Of a stretch of 64,000 bases of DNA, positions 1-8,765 are shown one piece after another (position 1 is the stretch's first letter; every line of letters begins with the position of its first letter). Location of the stretch: assembly GCF_002192695.1 (NCBI RefSeq), contig NZ_MTLG01000082.1, forward strand, positions 182,852 to 246,851, in the 5' to 3' direction. A program made the position numbers and the translations under genes. The notes below the pieces were generated by a model. That model did not search any database and was not told where the DNA came from. It saw only the letters and a program-made list of their open reading frames with translations. This stretch comes from Achromobacter xylosoxidans (GTDB lineage: Bacteria > Pseudomonadota > Gammaproteobacteria > Burkholderiales > Burkholderiaceae_B).

Positions 1-297
1 CTGTTCGGCATGCTGGCCGTGCGCGCGCTGGCGCTGGTGCGCCTGGGCCGGTTCGAGGAAGCCGCCGGCTGGGCGCTGAAGGCGGCGGCCCGCCCCAACG
101 CCCACGTGCACATCCTGGCGATCGCGGCCTGCTGCCTGGCGATAGCCGGCAAGGACGATGAAACCTCCGGCCTGCTGGCCGCGATCCGCAAGACGCATCC
201 CTCGTACCGCGTGGACGACTTCCTGGCGGCTTTCCGCCTGGCCGGGGATGCCGAGGCGCTGTTCCGGGCGGGCGCCCGGCGCATCGGGCTGGGCTGA
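1..297 (+). CDS. C-terminal part of a TPR-type protein (partial)
   Basis: The reading frame is already open at base 1 and ends at a TGA at 295-297, so only the last 98 residues are visible. The helical text, with repeated Ala/Leu pairs and the phrases FEEAAGWALKAA and YRVDDFLAAFR, looks like the final tetratricopeptide helices of the winged-helix or adenylate-cyclase-type regulators with TPR tails common in proteobacteria. No catalytic or DNA-binding part is in the window, so the function cannot be named. It converges on nirD with a 17-base gap and no obvious terminator. Confidence 0.6.
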   Translation: MFGMLAVRALALVRLGRFEEAAGWALKAAARPNAHVHILAIAACCLAIAGKDDETSGLLAAIRKTHPSYRVDDFLAAFRLAGDAEALFRAGARRIGLG

Positions 298-314
298 GCC
301 GGCGGCGGCGCGTC

Positions 315-665
315 TCAGGCGATCTCCACCGCGTCGCCGTTCAAGCGCGCCCGCCAGGTCCGCAGCCGCTGTTCCGGGTACTGCACGCACGCGCCGTCGG
401 CAAGCCGGAAGTGCTGCTTGTAGAGCGGCGAGGCCACGACAAGTTCACCGCCCACGTGGCCGACGAGGCCGCGGCCGATGACGTTGGCGCCGGACTTGGG
501 GTCGCGGTTCTCCATGGCGTAGACGCCGTTGCCGGCGGCTTGCGGCACGTAGAAGAGGGCGATCTGCGCGCCATCCACCAGCGCCACCACGCCGGAATTG
601 GGCACCAGATCCTGGCGCCGGCATACCGGCCGCCAGTCTTGGGGTTCGCGGATCAGGGCGTCCAT
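315..665 (-). CDS. nirD: Nitrite reductase [NAD(P)H] small subunit NirD
   Basis: A 116-residue protein with the Rieske-like fold of NirD, the small partner of the siroheme nitrite reductase that reduces nitrite to ammonium in the cytoplasm. The core NVIGRGLVGHVGGELVVASP and PLYKQHF is characteristic. The Cys-X-His pairs of a true Rieske cluster are missing, with NRDP where the first would be, as is usual for NirD, so no cluster is expected. The ATG overlaps the TGA of nirB by one base (TGATG), indicating translational coupling. The frame stays open upstream inside nirB, but that extension has no NirD similarity and is rejected. Confidence 0.93.
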   Translation of the reverse strand: MDALIREPQDWRPVCRRQDLVPNSGVVALVDGAQIALFYVPQAAGNGVYAMENRDPKSGANVIGRGLVGHVGGELVVASPLYKQHFRLADGACVQYPEQRLRTWRARLNGDAVEIA

Positions 666-3214
666 CAGGCAATCTCCTCGGCGATGGCGATGACGCGCGC
701 GGGAGCGGGCCGGGGCTGGCCGCGTTCCTGCACGAACTGGATGTCGGGGTCGGCGCCGCGATCGTTGACGAAGGTGCGGAAGCGCTTGAGCTTTTCCGGG
801 TCGTTCAGCGCGTTGGCCCATTCGCATTCGTAGCGGTCGACCACCAGCTGCATCTGCGCCTCCAGCTCCGCGCACAGGCCCAGGCTGTCCTCCAGCACCA
901 CCTGCTTCAGATAGTCCAGGCCGCCTTCCAGCGATTCGCGCCAGACCGAGGTGCGCTGCAGCTTGTCGGCGGTGCGGATGTAGAACATCAAGAGGCGGTC
1001 TATGGTGCGGATGAGGGCGGCGTCGTCCAGGTCGGTAGCGAACAGCTCCGCATGGCGCGGGCGCATGCCGCCGTTGCCGCAGACGTAGAGGTTCCAGCCG
1101 TTTTCGGTGGCGATGACGCCGATGTCCTTGCTTTGCGCCTCGGCGCATTCGCGGGTGCAGCCGGAGACGGCGAACTTCAGCTTGTGCGGCGAGCGCAGGC
1201 CCTTGTAGCGGTGCTCGATGTCCAGCGCCATCTTGACGCTGTCCTGCACGCCGTAGCGGCACCAGGTGCTGCCGACGCAGGACTTCACGGTGCGGGTGGA
1301 CTTGCCGTAGGCATGGCCGGTCTCGAAGCCGGCGGCGATCAGTTCCGCCCAGATGTCCGGCAGTTCATGCAGCTGCGCGCCGAACAGGTCGATGCGCTGG
1401 CCGCCCGTGATCTTGGTGTACAGCTGGTACTTCTTGGCAACCGCGCCGATCGCGATCAGGCCGTCGGGCGTGATCTCGCCCGCGGGGATGCGCGGCACCA
1501 CCGAATAGGTGCCATTCTTCTGCATGTTCGCCATGAAGGTGTCGTTGGTGTCCTGCAGCGGCACCAGGTGGGGGTCCTGGATCGGGCGGTTCCAGCAAGA
1601 GGCCAGGATGGAGCCCACCGCGGGTTTGCAGATGTCGCAACCCTGCTGGCCGCGTCCGTGGCTGGCCAGAAGCTCGTCGAAGGATTCGATGCCGTTGACG
1701 CGCACGATGGCGTAGAGCTCCTGGCGGGTGTGGGGGAAGTGCTCGCACAGGCTCTTGTCCACGGCCACGCCGCGGCTGGCCAGTTCGTGTTCGACCACCT
1801 GCTTCAGCAGGCTGGCGCAGCCGCCGCAGCCGGAAGCCGCCTTGGTGCAGCCCTTGACCGCGGCCAGGTCGGCACAGCCGCCGTCGATCGCGGCGCAGAC
1901 CGCGCCCTTGCTCACGTTGTGGCAGGAACAGAGGGTGGCGGCGGCGGGCAGCGCATCCACGCCCAGGAGCGGCGCGCCCTGGCCCAGCGGCAGGATCAGG
2001 CTGGCCGGGTCCGCGGGCGGCGCAATGCCGTTCTGCACGTATTGCAGCAAGGTGTCGTAATAGCTGTTGTCACCCACCAGCACCGCGCCCAGCACGCGCT
2101 TGCCGTCGGCCGACACCACCAGGCGGCGGTAGCCGGCGCCGGCTTCGTCGATGTAGCGGTAGCTGCGCGCGCCGGGCGTGGCGCCGTGGGCGTCGCCGAT
2201 CGAACCCACGTCCACGCCCAGCAGCTTGAGCTTGGTGGACATGTCGGCGCCGCTGAACGGCTGCTCGCCGCTGCCGCAAAGCGTAGCCGCCACCGTGCGC
2301 GCCATCTGGTAGCCGGGCGCCACCAGCCCGAACACGCTGCCGTTCCAGGCCGCGCATTCGCCGATGGCGTAGATGTGCTCGTCGCTGCTGCGGCATTGGT
2401 CGTCGATGGCCACGCCGCCGCGCTCGGCCAGCGCCAGCCCGGCCTTGCGCGCCAGCGCGACCTGCGGCCGGATGCCGGCCGAGAACACGATCAGGTCGGT
2501 TTCCAGCGGCGCGCCTTCGGCAAAGCGCATGCGGTAGCGGTACTGCGTGCCGGGCTTGATGTCCTGGGTGGCGCGCGACAGGTGCACGCCCACGCCCAGC
2601 GCCTCGATGCGCGCCTTGAGCGCCGCGCCGCCTTGTTCGTCCAGCTGCACCGGCATCAGGCGCGGCGCGAATTCGACCACGTGCGCCTCCAGGTTCAGCG
2701 ACTTCAGCGCATGGGCGGCTTCCAGCCCCAGCAGGCCCCCGCCTACCACCACGCCGCGGCGCGCGCCGTGCGCGGCCTCGCGGATCAGGTCCAGGTCGTC
2801 GAGCGTGCGGTACACCAGGCGCGATGCGCCTTCCGCGCCCGCGATCGGCGGCACGAAGGGGTAGGAGCCCGTGGCGAGTATCAGCTTGTCGTAGGCGCTG
2901 CGGCCGCGCGCGGTCACGACCTCGCGCTGGCGGCGGTCGATCTCCAGCACCGGCGCGCCCAGGTGCAGGGTCACGCCTTCCTGTTCATACAGCGCCGCAG
3001 CGCCCAGCGCCATCGATTCCGCGTCGCGCCCGTTCAGGTATTCGGACAGGTGCACGCGGTCGTAGGCGCGGCGGCTTTCCTCGCCGTAGACGTGGATGCG
3101 GTAGCGCGCGAGCGCGCCGCCGGCGATGAGTTGCTCGACGCAATGGTGGCCCACCATGCCGTTGCCGATGACGACGAGGGTCTGCAGAGAATCGGATGAG
3201 GCCGCTAGTTTCAT
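665..3214 (-). CDS. nirB: Nitrite reductase [NAD(P)H] large subunit NirB
   Basis: An 849-residue protein, normal length for NirB, that reduces nitrite to ammonium with NAD(P)H in nitrogen assimilation or anaerobic detoxification. The order is an N-terminal FAD/NAD(P) domain (VVIGNGMVGHHC near residue 15; second dinucleotide motif VVVGGGLLGLEAA), BFD-like [2Fe-2S] segments around residues 430-530 (CSCHN, GCGGC, GCDICKP), then the ferredoxin-like and siroheme/[4Fe-4S] domains. The four cluster cysteines are present as C646-X5-C652 and C686-X3-C690. It forms an operon with nirD. No nitrate transporter or nitrate reductase gene lies beside it in the window. Confidence 0.96.
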   Translation of the reverse strand: MKLAASSDSLQTLVVIGNGMVGHHCVEQLIAGGALARYRIHVYGEESRRAYDRVHLSEYLNGRDAESMALGAAALYEQEGVTLHLGAPVLEIDRRQREVVTARGRSAYDKLILATGSYPFVPPIAGAEGASRLVYRTLDDLDLIREAAHGARRGVVVGGGLLGLEAAHALKSLNLEAHVVEFAPRLMPVQLDEQGGAALKARIEALGVGVHLSRATQDIKPGTQYRYRMRFAEGAPLETDLIVFSAGIRPQVALARKAGLALAERGGVAIDDQCRSSDEHIYAIGECAAWNGSVFGLVAPGYQMARTVAATLCGSGEQPFSGADMSTKLKLLGVDVGSIGDAHGATPGARSYRYIDEAGAGYRRLVVSADGKRVLGAVLVGDNSYYDTLLQYVQNGIAPPADPASLILPLGQGAPLLGVDALPAAATLCSCHNVSKGAVCAAIDGGCADLAAVKGCTKAASGCGGCASLLKQVVEHELASRGVAVDKSLCEHFPHTRQELYAIVRVNGIESFDELLASHGRGQQGCDICKPAVGSILASCWNRPIQDPHLVPLQDTNDTFMANMQKNGTYSVVPRIPAGEITPDGLIAIGAVAKKYQLYTKITGGQRIDLFGAQLHELPDIWAELIAAGFETGHAYGKSTRTVKSCVGSTWCRYGVQDSVKMALDIEHRYKGLRSPHKLKFAVSGCTRECAEAQSKDIGVIATENGWNLYVCGNGGMRPRHAELFATDLDDAALIRTIDRLLMFYIRTADKLQRTSVWRESLEGGLDYLKQVVLEDSLGLCAELEAQMQLVVDRYECEWANALNDPEKLKRFRTFVNDRGADPDIQFVQERGQPRPAPARVIAIAEEIA

Positions 3215-3530
3215 GGGATGTCCCCGGGCTTGGGTATTCGGGTTTCAGAAAGCGCAAAGGCGCCCTGGACCTTGCGGTCGGGGCGCCATTGCCGTTACTG
3301 CTCTAGTTGTCTCGCCGGCCTTGCGGCCCGCGCATGAACCATCAAGCAAAGTCCATGCCAGGGATGCCGGCGGCCATCGGCGCGGATTGGCGCGCCGGGA
3401 GCGTCATAGGGAAAGCGGTCTCAGGAAGGCGTTGGCGGCCGCGTCGCGCGCCGCGCCGCCGAAACCGGCGTGCATCAAGGCGGTGCATATTCCTGTGCGG
3501 CGCCGCACCCGTTTGGCGCAGCGCGCCGGT
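3215..3530. other. Non-coding region: nirBD leader and LysR 3' flank
   Basis: 316 bases with no credible gene. The nirB-proximal part holds the strong hairpin described separately at 3259-3287. A second, shorter GGCC-GCAA-GGCC stem-loop can be drawn on the minus strand near 3315-3326. The rest, toward the LysR stop codon, is GC-rich without a recognisable element. I saw no convincing FNR-type (TTGAT-N4-ATCAA) site. Confidence 0.5.
3259..3287 (-). promoter_or_regulatory. Leader hairpin ahead of nirB, possible attenuator
   Basis: On the minus (nirB) strand, GGCGCCC (3287-3281) pairs perfectly with GGGCGCC (3265-3259). Inside is a GACC/GGTC stem closed by a GCAA tetraloop, followed by TTT. It lies 45 bases ahead of the nirB ATG, so it should be in the transcript. 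Leaders of nitrite/nitrate assimilation operons are often terminated and released by ANTAR-type antiterminators (NasR/NasT). Assigning this hairpin to that mechanism is an inference. The U-run is short, so it may instead only stabilise the mRNA. Confidence 0.5.
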
Positions 3531-4418
3531 CTAGGCAAACGCCGCCTGGACGGCGGCGAAGGCAGCGGCGACCAGGGGATCCTCGCGGCGGGCGGCCTGG
3601 GTGATGAAGGCGAGTTCGGCCTGGATCGCCAGGCCCTTGACCAGCACCAGCCCGCTGGCCTGGGACTCGCGCAGCGCGATGGAGTCGCGCGCCAGCGACA
3701 GGCCCACGCCCGAGCGCACCAGGTCCAGCATCGAGGCTTCCTGGTCCACTTCGGCCACGGCGTTGGGCGCGACGCCCAGCGCGTCGAATTTGTCCGACAG
3801 CAGCCGGTGGTGCACCGAGTCCGGCGGCGTCCAGATCCAGGGCAGGGCGGCGATCGCCGCCCAATCGCGGCCGGCCACCTGCGCGCCCCAGCCTTTGGGC
3901 GCCACGACGAAATAGGCGAAGGAGGCGAGCGGCAGCGCTTCGAGCCCGGCGGGCGCCGCGTCGCGCCCTTGCGGGCCGAGGGAAAAACCCACGTCCAGTT
4001 CGCCCGCGCGCACCTGTTTCGCCACCGATCCGGACATGCCGTGGCGCAAGGTGGGGCGGATCTTGGGATAGTGCTCGACCAGGTATTGCAGGGTGGCGCC
4101 CAGGCGCAGGAATTCCGGATCGAGGATGGTGCCGATGCGCAGATCGCCCTGGACGGTGTCGCGCAGCGCGCCCAGGGCGCGCTGAAAGTCGTCGAGCGCG
4201 TCCAGGATGCGCTGCGCCGAGGGCAGCAGCGCGCGGCCGTCGGCGTTGGGCGCCAGGCCTTGCGCCGTGCGCGAGAACAAAGTCAGGTCCAGCGATTCCT
4301 GGAAGTTCTTCAACTGCAGGCTGAGCGCGGGCTGGGTCAGGTGCAGATGCTCGGCCGCGCGCGTCAGGTTGCCCTCGCGGGCGACGGCGGCAAAGGTGCG
4401 GATGTGCTTCAGGTCCAT
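3531..4418 (-). CDS. LysR-family transcriptional regulator
   Basis: A 295-residue LysR regulator of standard length. The N-terminal winged helix-turn-helix is clear (FAAVAREGNLTRAAEHLHLT then QPALSLQLKNFQESL), followed by the periplasmic-binding-protein-like effector domain from about residue 90. It is transcribed away from the GMC oxidoreductase gene at 4612, the usual LysR arrangement. The 193-base gap between them contains a TTAT-N11-ATAA motif of the T-N11-A type that LysR proteins bind. It therefore probably controls the oxidoreductase and itself. The effector is unknown. Confidence 0.9.
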   Translation of the reverse strand: MDLKHIRTFAAVAREGNLTRAAEHLHLTQPALSLQLKNFQESLDLTLFSRTAQGLAPNADGRALLPSAQRILDALDDFQRALGALRDTVQGDLRIGTILDPEFLRLGATLQYLVEHYPKIRPTLRHGMSGSVAKQVRAGELDVGFSLGPQGRDAAPAGLEALPLASFAYFVVAPKGWGAQVAGRDWAAIAALPWIWTPPDSVHHRLLSDKFDALGVAPNAVAEVDQEASMLDLVRSGVGLSLARDSIALRESQASGLVLVKGLAIQAELAFITQAARREDPLVAAAFAAVQAAFA

Positions 4419-4464
4419 GGGGCGGTTCCCGGAGTAAGCGGCCAGCGTTGAAAGGGGCCAAGCA

Positions 4465-4483
4465 TTATTTAAGTTGCTTATAA
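4465..4483. promoter_or_regulatory. LysR-type operator candidate TTAT-N11-ATAA
   Basis: TTAT at 4465-4468 and ATAA at 4480-4483 form an inverted repeat with 11 bases between, the T-N11-A pattern of LysR boxes. It sits between the divergent LysR and GMC oxidoreductase genes, 47 bases before the LysR start and about 130 before the oxidoreductase start. Binding is inferred from position and pattern only. Confidence 0.45.
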
Positions 4484-4611
4484 ACCGTTTTTCAACAATT
4501 CATTGGACAGTTGCGCGCCGCTGGGCGAGAGTCACGGTAGATGCCCGGCGCGCCGGGTCGGCTCACCCAATCCGGGGGCACACGGCCCCGGCAAGAAGAT
4601 AAGAAGAGCTT

Positions 4612-6216
4612 ATGGAGACATACGACTACATCATCGTGGGCGCGGGTTCGGCCGGCTGCGTGCTGGCCAACCGCCTGAGCCGCGACCCTGCCGTGCAGGT
4701 GCTGCTGCTGGAGGCGGGCGGGAACGACAACTACCACTGGATCCATATCCCGGTGGGCTACCTGCATTGCATCGGCAATCCCCGCACGGACTGGATGTAC
4801 CGGACCGCGGCGGAACCCGGCCTGGGCGGCCGTTCCCTGATCTACCCGCGCGGCCGCGTGCTGGGCGGCAGTTCATCGATCAACGGCATGATCTACATGC
4901 GCGGCCAGCGCCAGGACTACGAGGACTGGGCCGAACTGTCCGGCGACCCGGCCTGGGGCTGGGACCAGGTGCTGCCGGTGTTCAAGCGCAGCGAGGACTA
5001 CCACCGCGGCGCGGACGAATTCCATGGCGCAGGCGGCGAATGGCGGGTGGAGTCGCAGCGCCTGCGCTGGGACATCCTGGAAGCCTTTGCCGGCGCCGCC
5101 GAGCAGGAGGGCATCCCGCGGGTGCAGGACTTCAACCGCGGCGACAACTTCGGCTGCGGCTACTTCGAAGTGAACCAGCGCGGCGGCTGGCGCTGGAATA
5201 CCTCCAAGGCGTTCCTGCGGCCGGTGCAAAAGCGCGCGAACCTGCGCGTGTTGACGGGCGCGCAGGCCGAGCGGCTGGTGTTCGAGGGCAAGCGCTGCGT
5301 CGGCGTGCAGCTGCGCCGCAACGGGCAGGACATCGCCGTGCGCGCGCGCCGCGAGGTGGTGCTGGCGGCCGGCGCCGTCAACACGCCGCACCTGCTGGAA
5401 CTCTCCGGCGTGGGCGAGCCCGAGCGGCTGCGCGAAAGCGGCATCGCCTTGAGCCATGCGCTGCCCGGCGTGGGCGAGAACCTGCAGGATCACCTGCAGC
5501 TGCGCGTCATTATCCAGGTGCAGGGCGTGAAGACGCTGAACCGCATCGCCTCCACCTGGTTGGGCAAGGCCGGCATCGGCCTGGAGTACCTGCTCAAACG
5601 CAGCGGGCCGATGAGCATGGCGCCGTCGCAGCTGGGCGCATTCGCCAAGTCCGATCCGGGACAGGCGCGCGCCAACGTCGAATTCCATGTGCAGCCCTTG
5701 TCGCTGGGCGCTTTTGGCGAACCGTTGCACGGCTTTGACGCCTTCACGGCCAGCGTCTGCAATCTGCGGCCGACCTCGCGCGGCAGCGTGCATGCGCAGG
5801 GGCCGCAAGGCGCGCCTGTCATCACGCCCAATTACCTCAGCACCGATGAGGACCTGCGCGTGGCAGCGGACTCGATCCGCCTGGTGCGGCGGATCGCGGC
5901 GGCGCCGGCCTTGCAGCGCTACCAGCCGCAGGAATGGCTGCCGGGGCCGGCGTTCCAGACGGACGCCGAGCTGAGGGAGGCGGCCGGCAAGATCGGCACG
6001 ACTATCTTCCATCCGGTGGGCACCTGCGCCATGGGGCGCGACGCGGACGGCGGGGCCGTGGTGGACGCGCGGCTGCGCGTCCACGGCCTGGAGGGCCTGC
6101 GCATCGCCGACGCCTCGGTGATGCCTTTGATCACGTCGGGCAACACTAATTCGCCGACCATCATGATCGCGGAGCGGGCCGCCGACATGATCCGCGAGGA
6201 CGCCGCAGGGCGCTGA
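4612..6216 (+). CDS. GMC-family FAD oxidoreductase (choline/alcohol dehydrogenase type)
   Basis: A 534-residue glucose-methanol-choline oxidoreductase. The N-terminal ADP-binding motif is DYIIVGAGSAGCVLANRLS. The two GMC signatures are present as PRGRVLGGSSSINGMIYMRG (near 85-105) and AGAVNTPHLLELSGVG (near 260). The C-terminal active-site block FHPVGTCAMG and the closing SGNTNSPTIMIAERAAD are intact. It should oxidise a primary alcohol with FAD as cofactor. BetA-like choline dehydrogenases have this length, but no betaine aldehyde dehydrogenase or BetI is nearby, so the substrate is open. A purine-rich ribosome site (AAGAAGAG) precedes the ATG. A strong terminator follows. Confidence 0.9.
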   Translation: METYDYIIVGAGSAGCVLANRLSRDPAVQVLLLEAGGNDNYHWIHIPVGYLHCIGNPRTDWMYRTAAEPGLGGRSLIYPRGRVLGGSSSINGMIYMRGQRQDYEDWAELSGDPAWGWDQVLPVFKRSEDYHRGADEFHGAGGEWRVESQRLRWDILEAFAGAAEQEGIPRVQDFNRGDNFGCGYFEVNQRGGWRWNTSKAFLRPVQKRANLRVLTGAQAERLVFEGKRCVGVQLRRNGQDIAVRARREVVLAAGAVNTPHLLELSGVGEPERLRESGIALSHALPGVGENLQDHLQLRVIIQVQGVKTLNRIASTWLGKAGIGLEYLLKRSGPMSMAPSQLGAFAKSDPGQARANVEFHVQPLSLGAFGEPLHGFDAFTASVCNLRPTSRGSVHAQGPQGAPVITPNYLSTDEDLRVAADSIRLVRRIAAAPALQRYQPQEWLPGPAFQTDAELREAAGKIGTTIFHPVGTCAMGRDADGGAVVDARLRVHGLEGLRIADASVMPLITSGNTNSPTIMIAERAADMIREDAAGR

Positions 6217-6240
6217 ATCGACCGCGGGCGTGGCAGAAAA

Positions 6241-6267
6241 GAAAGCCGCCCTTGAAGGGCGGCTTTC
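6241..6267. terminator. Bidirectional rho-independent terminator
   Basis: A perfect 13-base inverted repeat, GAAAGCCGCCCTT / AAGGGCGGCTTTC, with T or A runs on each side. It lies between the convergent GMC oxidoreductase (ends 6216) and cfa (ends 6288) and can stop transcription from both. Confidence 0.85.
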
Positions 6268-6287
6268 TGGCGATGGCATCATCGCGC

Positions 6288-7469
6288 TCAGCGCAGCGAA
6301 CGGTACATCTCCTGGCGTTGCGGGTGGGTCAGCATCACTTGCCAGAGCTGGCCCTCGCGCGAGCGGAAGAAGCCGGCGCAACACATCAGGTAGTACTTCC
6401 ACATGCGGTAGAAGCGGTTGCCGTAGCGCGATTCCAGTCCGGGCCAGGCGCGCTCGAAGTTGTCCCACCAGGCCATCAGGGTGCGGTCGTAGTCGTTGCC
6501 GAAGTTATGCCAGTCTTCAATGATGAAGCGGCCTTCCACGGCGGTGGCGATCTCGCGGGCCGACGGCAGTTTGCCGTTGGGGAACACGTAGCGGTCGATC
6601 CAAGGATCGGTGCTCTGGCTGGTGGCGGCGATGCCGATGGTGTGCAGCAGGAACACGCCGTCCGGCGCCATCAGGCGCTGCACGTTGCTGAAGTAGGTGT
6701 CGTAGTTCTTGGGGCCGACGTGCTCGAACATGCCTACCGAAACCACCTTGTCGAAACTGCCCTGCAGGTCGCGGTAATCCTGCAGCAGCAGTTGCACGGG
6801 CAGGCCCTGGACCCTTTCCTGCGCCAGCGCCAGCTGCTCCTTGGACACGGTCACGCCGGTGACCTTGACGCCATAGCGTTCGGCGGCAAAGCGCGCCAGC
6901 CCGCCCCAGCCGCAGCCGATGTCCAGCAGCGTCTCGCCTTCGCGCAGCTGCAGCTTGCGGCAGATCATCTCCAGCTTGGCCAGTTGCGCCTCTTCCAGCG
7001 TCTGGGCGTTTTCCCAGTAGGCGCAGGAATAGATCATGCGGCTGTCCAGCATGGCCTCGAACACGTCGTTGCCCGCGTCGTAGTGCTGTTCGCCGACCTC
7101 GAAGGCGCGGTGCTTGGATTGCAGATTGAACAGCTTGTGGCGCAGGTGCTCGGCGATCAGCTTGACGCGCGCCAGGCCCAGCGCCGCCGACCCCATGTCG
7201 GCGCGCAGCAGGCGGGTGAACAGCTCGTCGAGCTGGTCGCAGTCCCATTCGCCGTCCATGTAGGATTCGCCCAGGCCCAGCGACCAGCTGGCGAAGACGC
7301 GCTCGTACATATGCTTGTCATGAACCTGTATGTCCCAGGGGCGGTTGCCGTTGATGCGGACATCGGCCCGGGCCAGGATGTCCTGGAGCACTTTGGGCGG
7401 TTCGGGGGGAGGGGAACTGAGGGAGGGGTGGCCGGTGGCCAGCGGCGAGGAAGGACTGCTTTGCTGCAT
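6288..7469 (-). CDS. cfa: Cyclopropane-fatty-acyl-phospholipid synthase
   Basis: A 393-residue SAM-dependent enzyme that adds a methylene bridge to unsaturated acyl chains of membrane phospholipids. The SAM-binding motif LLDIGCGWGGLARFAAERYG is intact near residue 170. The family blocks YDAGNDVFEAMLD, YSCAYWENAQTLEEAQ, EHVGPKNYDTYF and FLLHTIG are present, and the C-terminal FRSREGQLWQVML is typical. The length is slightly above the E. coli enzyme (382) because of a proline/serine-rich N-terminal tail. GGAG lies just ahead of the ATG. The gene is monocistronic between a terminator and a divergent hydrolase gene. Confidence 0.95.
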   Translation of the reverse strand: MQQSSPSSPLATGHPSLSSPPPEPPKVLQDILARADVRINGNRPWDIQVHDKHMYERVFASWSLGLGESYMDGEWDCDQLDELFTRLLRADMGSAALGLARVKLIAEHLRHKLFNLQSKHRAFEVGEQHYDAGNDVFEAMLDSRMIYSCAYWENAQTLEEAQLAKLEMICRKLQLREGETLLDIGCGWGGLARFAAERYGVKVTGVTVSKEQLALAQERVQGLPVQLLLQDYRDLQGSFDKVVSVGMFEHVGPKNYDTYFSNVQRLMAPDGVFLLHTIGIAATSQSTDPWIDRYVFPNGKLPSAREIATAVEGRFIIEDWHNFGNDYDRTLMAWWDNFERAWPGLESRYGNRFYRMWKYYLMCCAGFFRSREGQLWQVMLTHPQRQEMYRSLR

Positions 7470-7764
7470 ACGGACTCCATATCAATTTTGGGATGACTGA
7501 TCTGGCAATGCTTGAAACTTCCGACTCTGATCCTAACAGGTCCGCAACTCCAATTTAATGATTGGATCGCCTCGATAGGCAACGGCAATTCCGCGATGAC
7601 AAGGGGTGGAGACGGCGATCCGGATGCCAGGATCGTAGCGACGACCGGGCCGATAGTCCAGAACCAGGCGGTCCCGCTGTTGCGGCGGCGCAGCCCGCAG
7701 TCCGATAAGATACCGGCCTGGCGCGCTGCCAGCCGTGGCGCGCAACGACTTGTGGAGTGTATCG

Positions 7765-8700
7765 ATGGTGGACGCCAGCCTGGAACCCCGTTTGGATTTC
7801 GTCACATGCGCCAGCCCCGCGGGCCTGCACCGCATGGCCTACTGGGAATGGGGCGATCCGGCCAACGACCAGGTGCTGGTCTGCGTGCACGGCCTGACCC
7901 GCAGCGGGCGCGACTTCGATACGCTGGCCCGGCGGCTGGCCGGGCGGTATCGCGTGGTCTGCCCGGACGTGGTGGGACGCGGCCGCTCCGACTGGTTGGC
8001 CAATCCCGCGTTCTACACGGTGCCGCAGTACGTCTCGGACATGGTGACCCTGCTGGCGCGCCTGCAGCCGGCGCGGCTGGCGTGGGTGGGGACATCCATG
8101 GGCGGGCTGATCGGCCTGGCGCTGTCGGGCGCGGCCGTGTTCGCCCGCGCCATGCTGGCCATGCGTCCGCACGCGGGCATGCTGCCGCCGGAGCAAGGCT
8201 TCCATCTCGACAAGCTGGTGCTCAACGACGTCGGGCCGCGGCTGGAGACGGGCGCCCTGGCGCGCATCGGCCAGTATGTGGGCGAGCCCGGCGAGTTCGC
8301 GAGCTTCGAAGAGGCGGTGGCCACCATGCGCGCCAACTCCGCCACGTTCGGCCCGCATACCGACGCGCAGTGGGCGGACCTGGCGCGATACCTGTATCCC
8401 CAGCAGGGCGATAAATGGGTCAAGCACTACGACCTGGCGCTGTCGCAGGCGCTGGCTGCGCAGACTCCCGAGGAATTGGCGGCCGGCGAGCAGATCCTGT
8501 GGCGTTCGTACGATTCCCTGCCGTGCCCCGTGCTGATCGTGCGCGGCGCGCAATCCGACCTGCTGACGCGCGCCACCGTCGAGGAAATGCTCAAGCGCAA
8601 TCCGCGAGCGCAAGCCCATGAAGTGGCCGGCGTGGGCCACGCGCCCACCTTGATCTCGGACGAGCAGGTGGATCCGGTCGCGTCCTTTCTGCTGTCCTGA
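7765..8700 (+). CDS. Alpha/beta hydrolase
   Basis: A 311-residue alpha/beta hydrolase. The oxyanion block VCVHGLTRSGRDF, the nucleophile elbow GTSMGG (Ser) and the C-terminal catalytic His in GVGHAPTLI are visible, with the acid likely the Asp in RGAQSDLL. The substrate is unknown; this clade includes esterases and C-C bond hydrolases. I take the ATG at 7765, preceded by GGAG with a 7-base spacer, over a GTG at 7735 that lacks a ribosome site. It diverges from cfa and is followed by the PHP phosphoesterase gene after 65 bases. Confidence 0.88.
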   Translation: MVDASLEPRLDFVTCASPAGLHRMAYWEWGDPANDQVLVCVHGLTRSGRDFDTLARRLAGRYRVVCPDVVGRGRSDWLANPAFYTVPQYVSDMVTLLARLQPARLAWVGTSMGGLIGLALSGAAVFARAMLAMRPHAGMLPPEQGFHLDKLVLNDVGPRLETGALARIGQYVGEPGEFASFEEAVATMRANSATFGPHTDAQWADLARYLYPQQGDKWVKHYDLALSQALAAQTPEELAAGEQILWRSYDSLPCPVLIVRGAQSDLLTRATVEEMLKRNPRAQAHEVAGVGHAPTLISDEQVDPVASFLLS

Positions 8701-8753
8701 CCATGCGGTAAACAGGGGACGGCTTGGCGCTATCCACGCTGCCGGGCCTTCTC

Positions 8754-8759
8754 TACAAT
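8754..8759 (+). promoter_or_regulatory. -10-like TACAAT next to the PHP gene start
   Basis: TACAAT ends only 6 bases before the ATG at 8766. If used as a sigma-70 -10 element, transcription would begin at or beside the start codon, giving a leaderless mRNA. No good -35 box is seen at normal spacing, so this is a weak call. Confidence 0.35.
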
Positions 8760-8765
8760 AGCTGG

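Noticed and set aside
665..1262. In-frame N-terminal extension of nirD into nirB
   Set aside because: NirD homology begins at the ATG at 665. The extension is out of frame with nirB and has no protein similarity.
1052..3199. A 715-residue open frame opposite nirB
   Set aside because: Same shadow effect. It has no recognisable motif and overlaps a clearly conserved gene.
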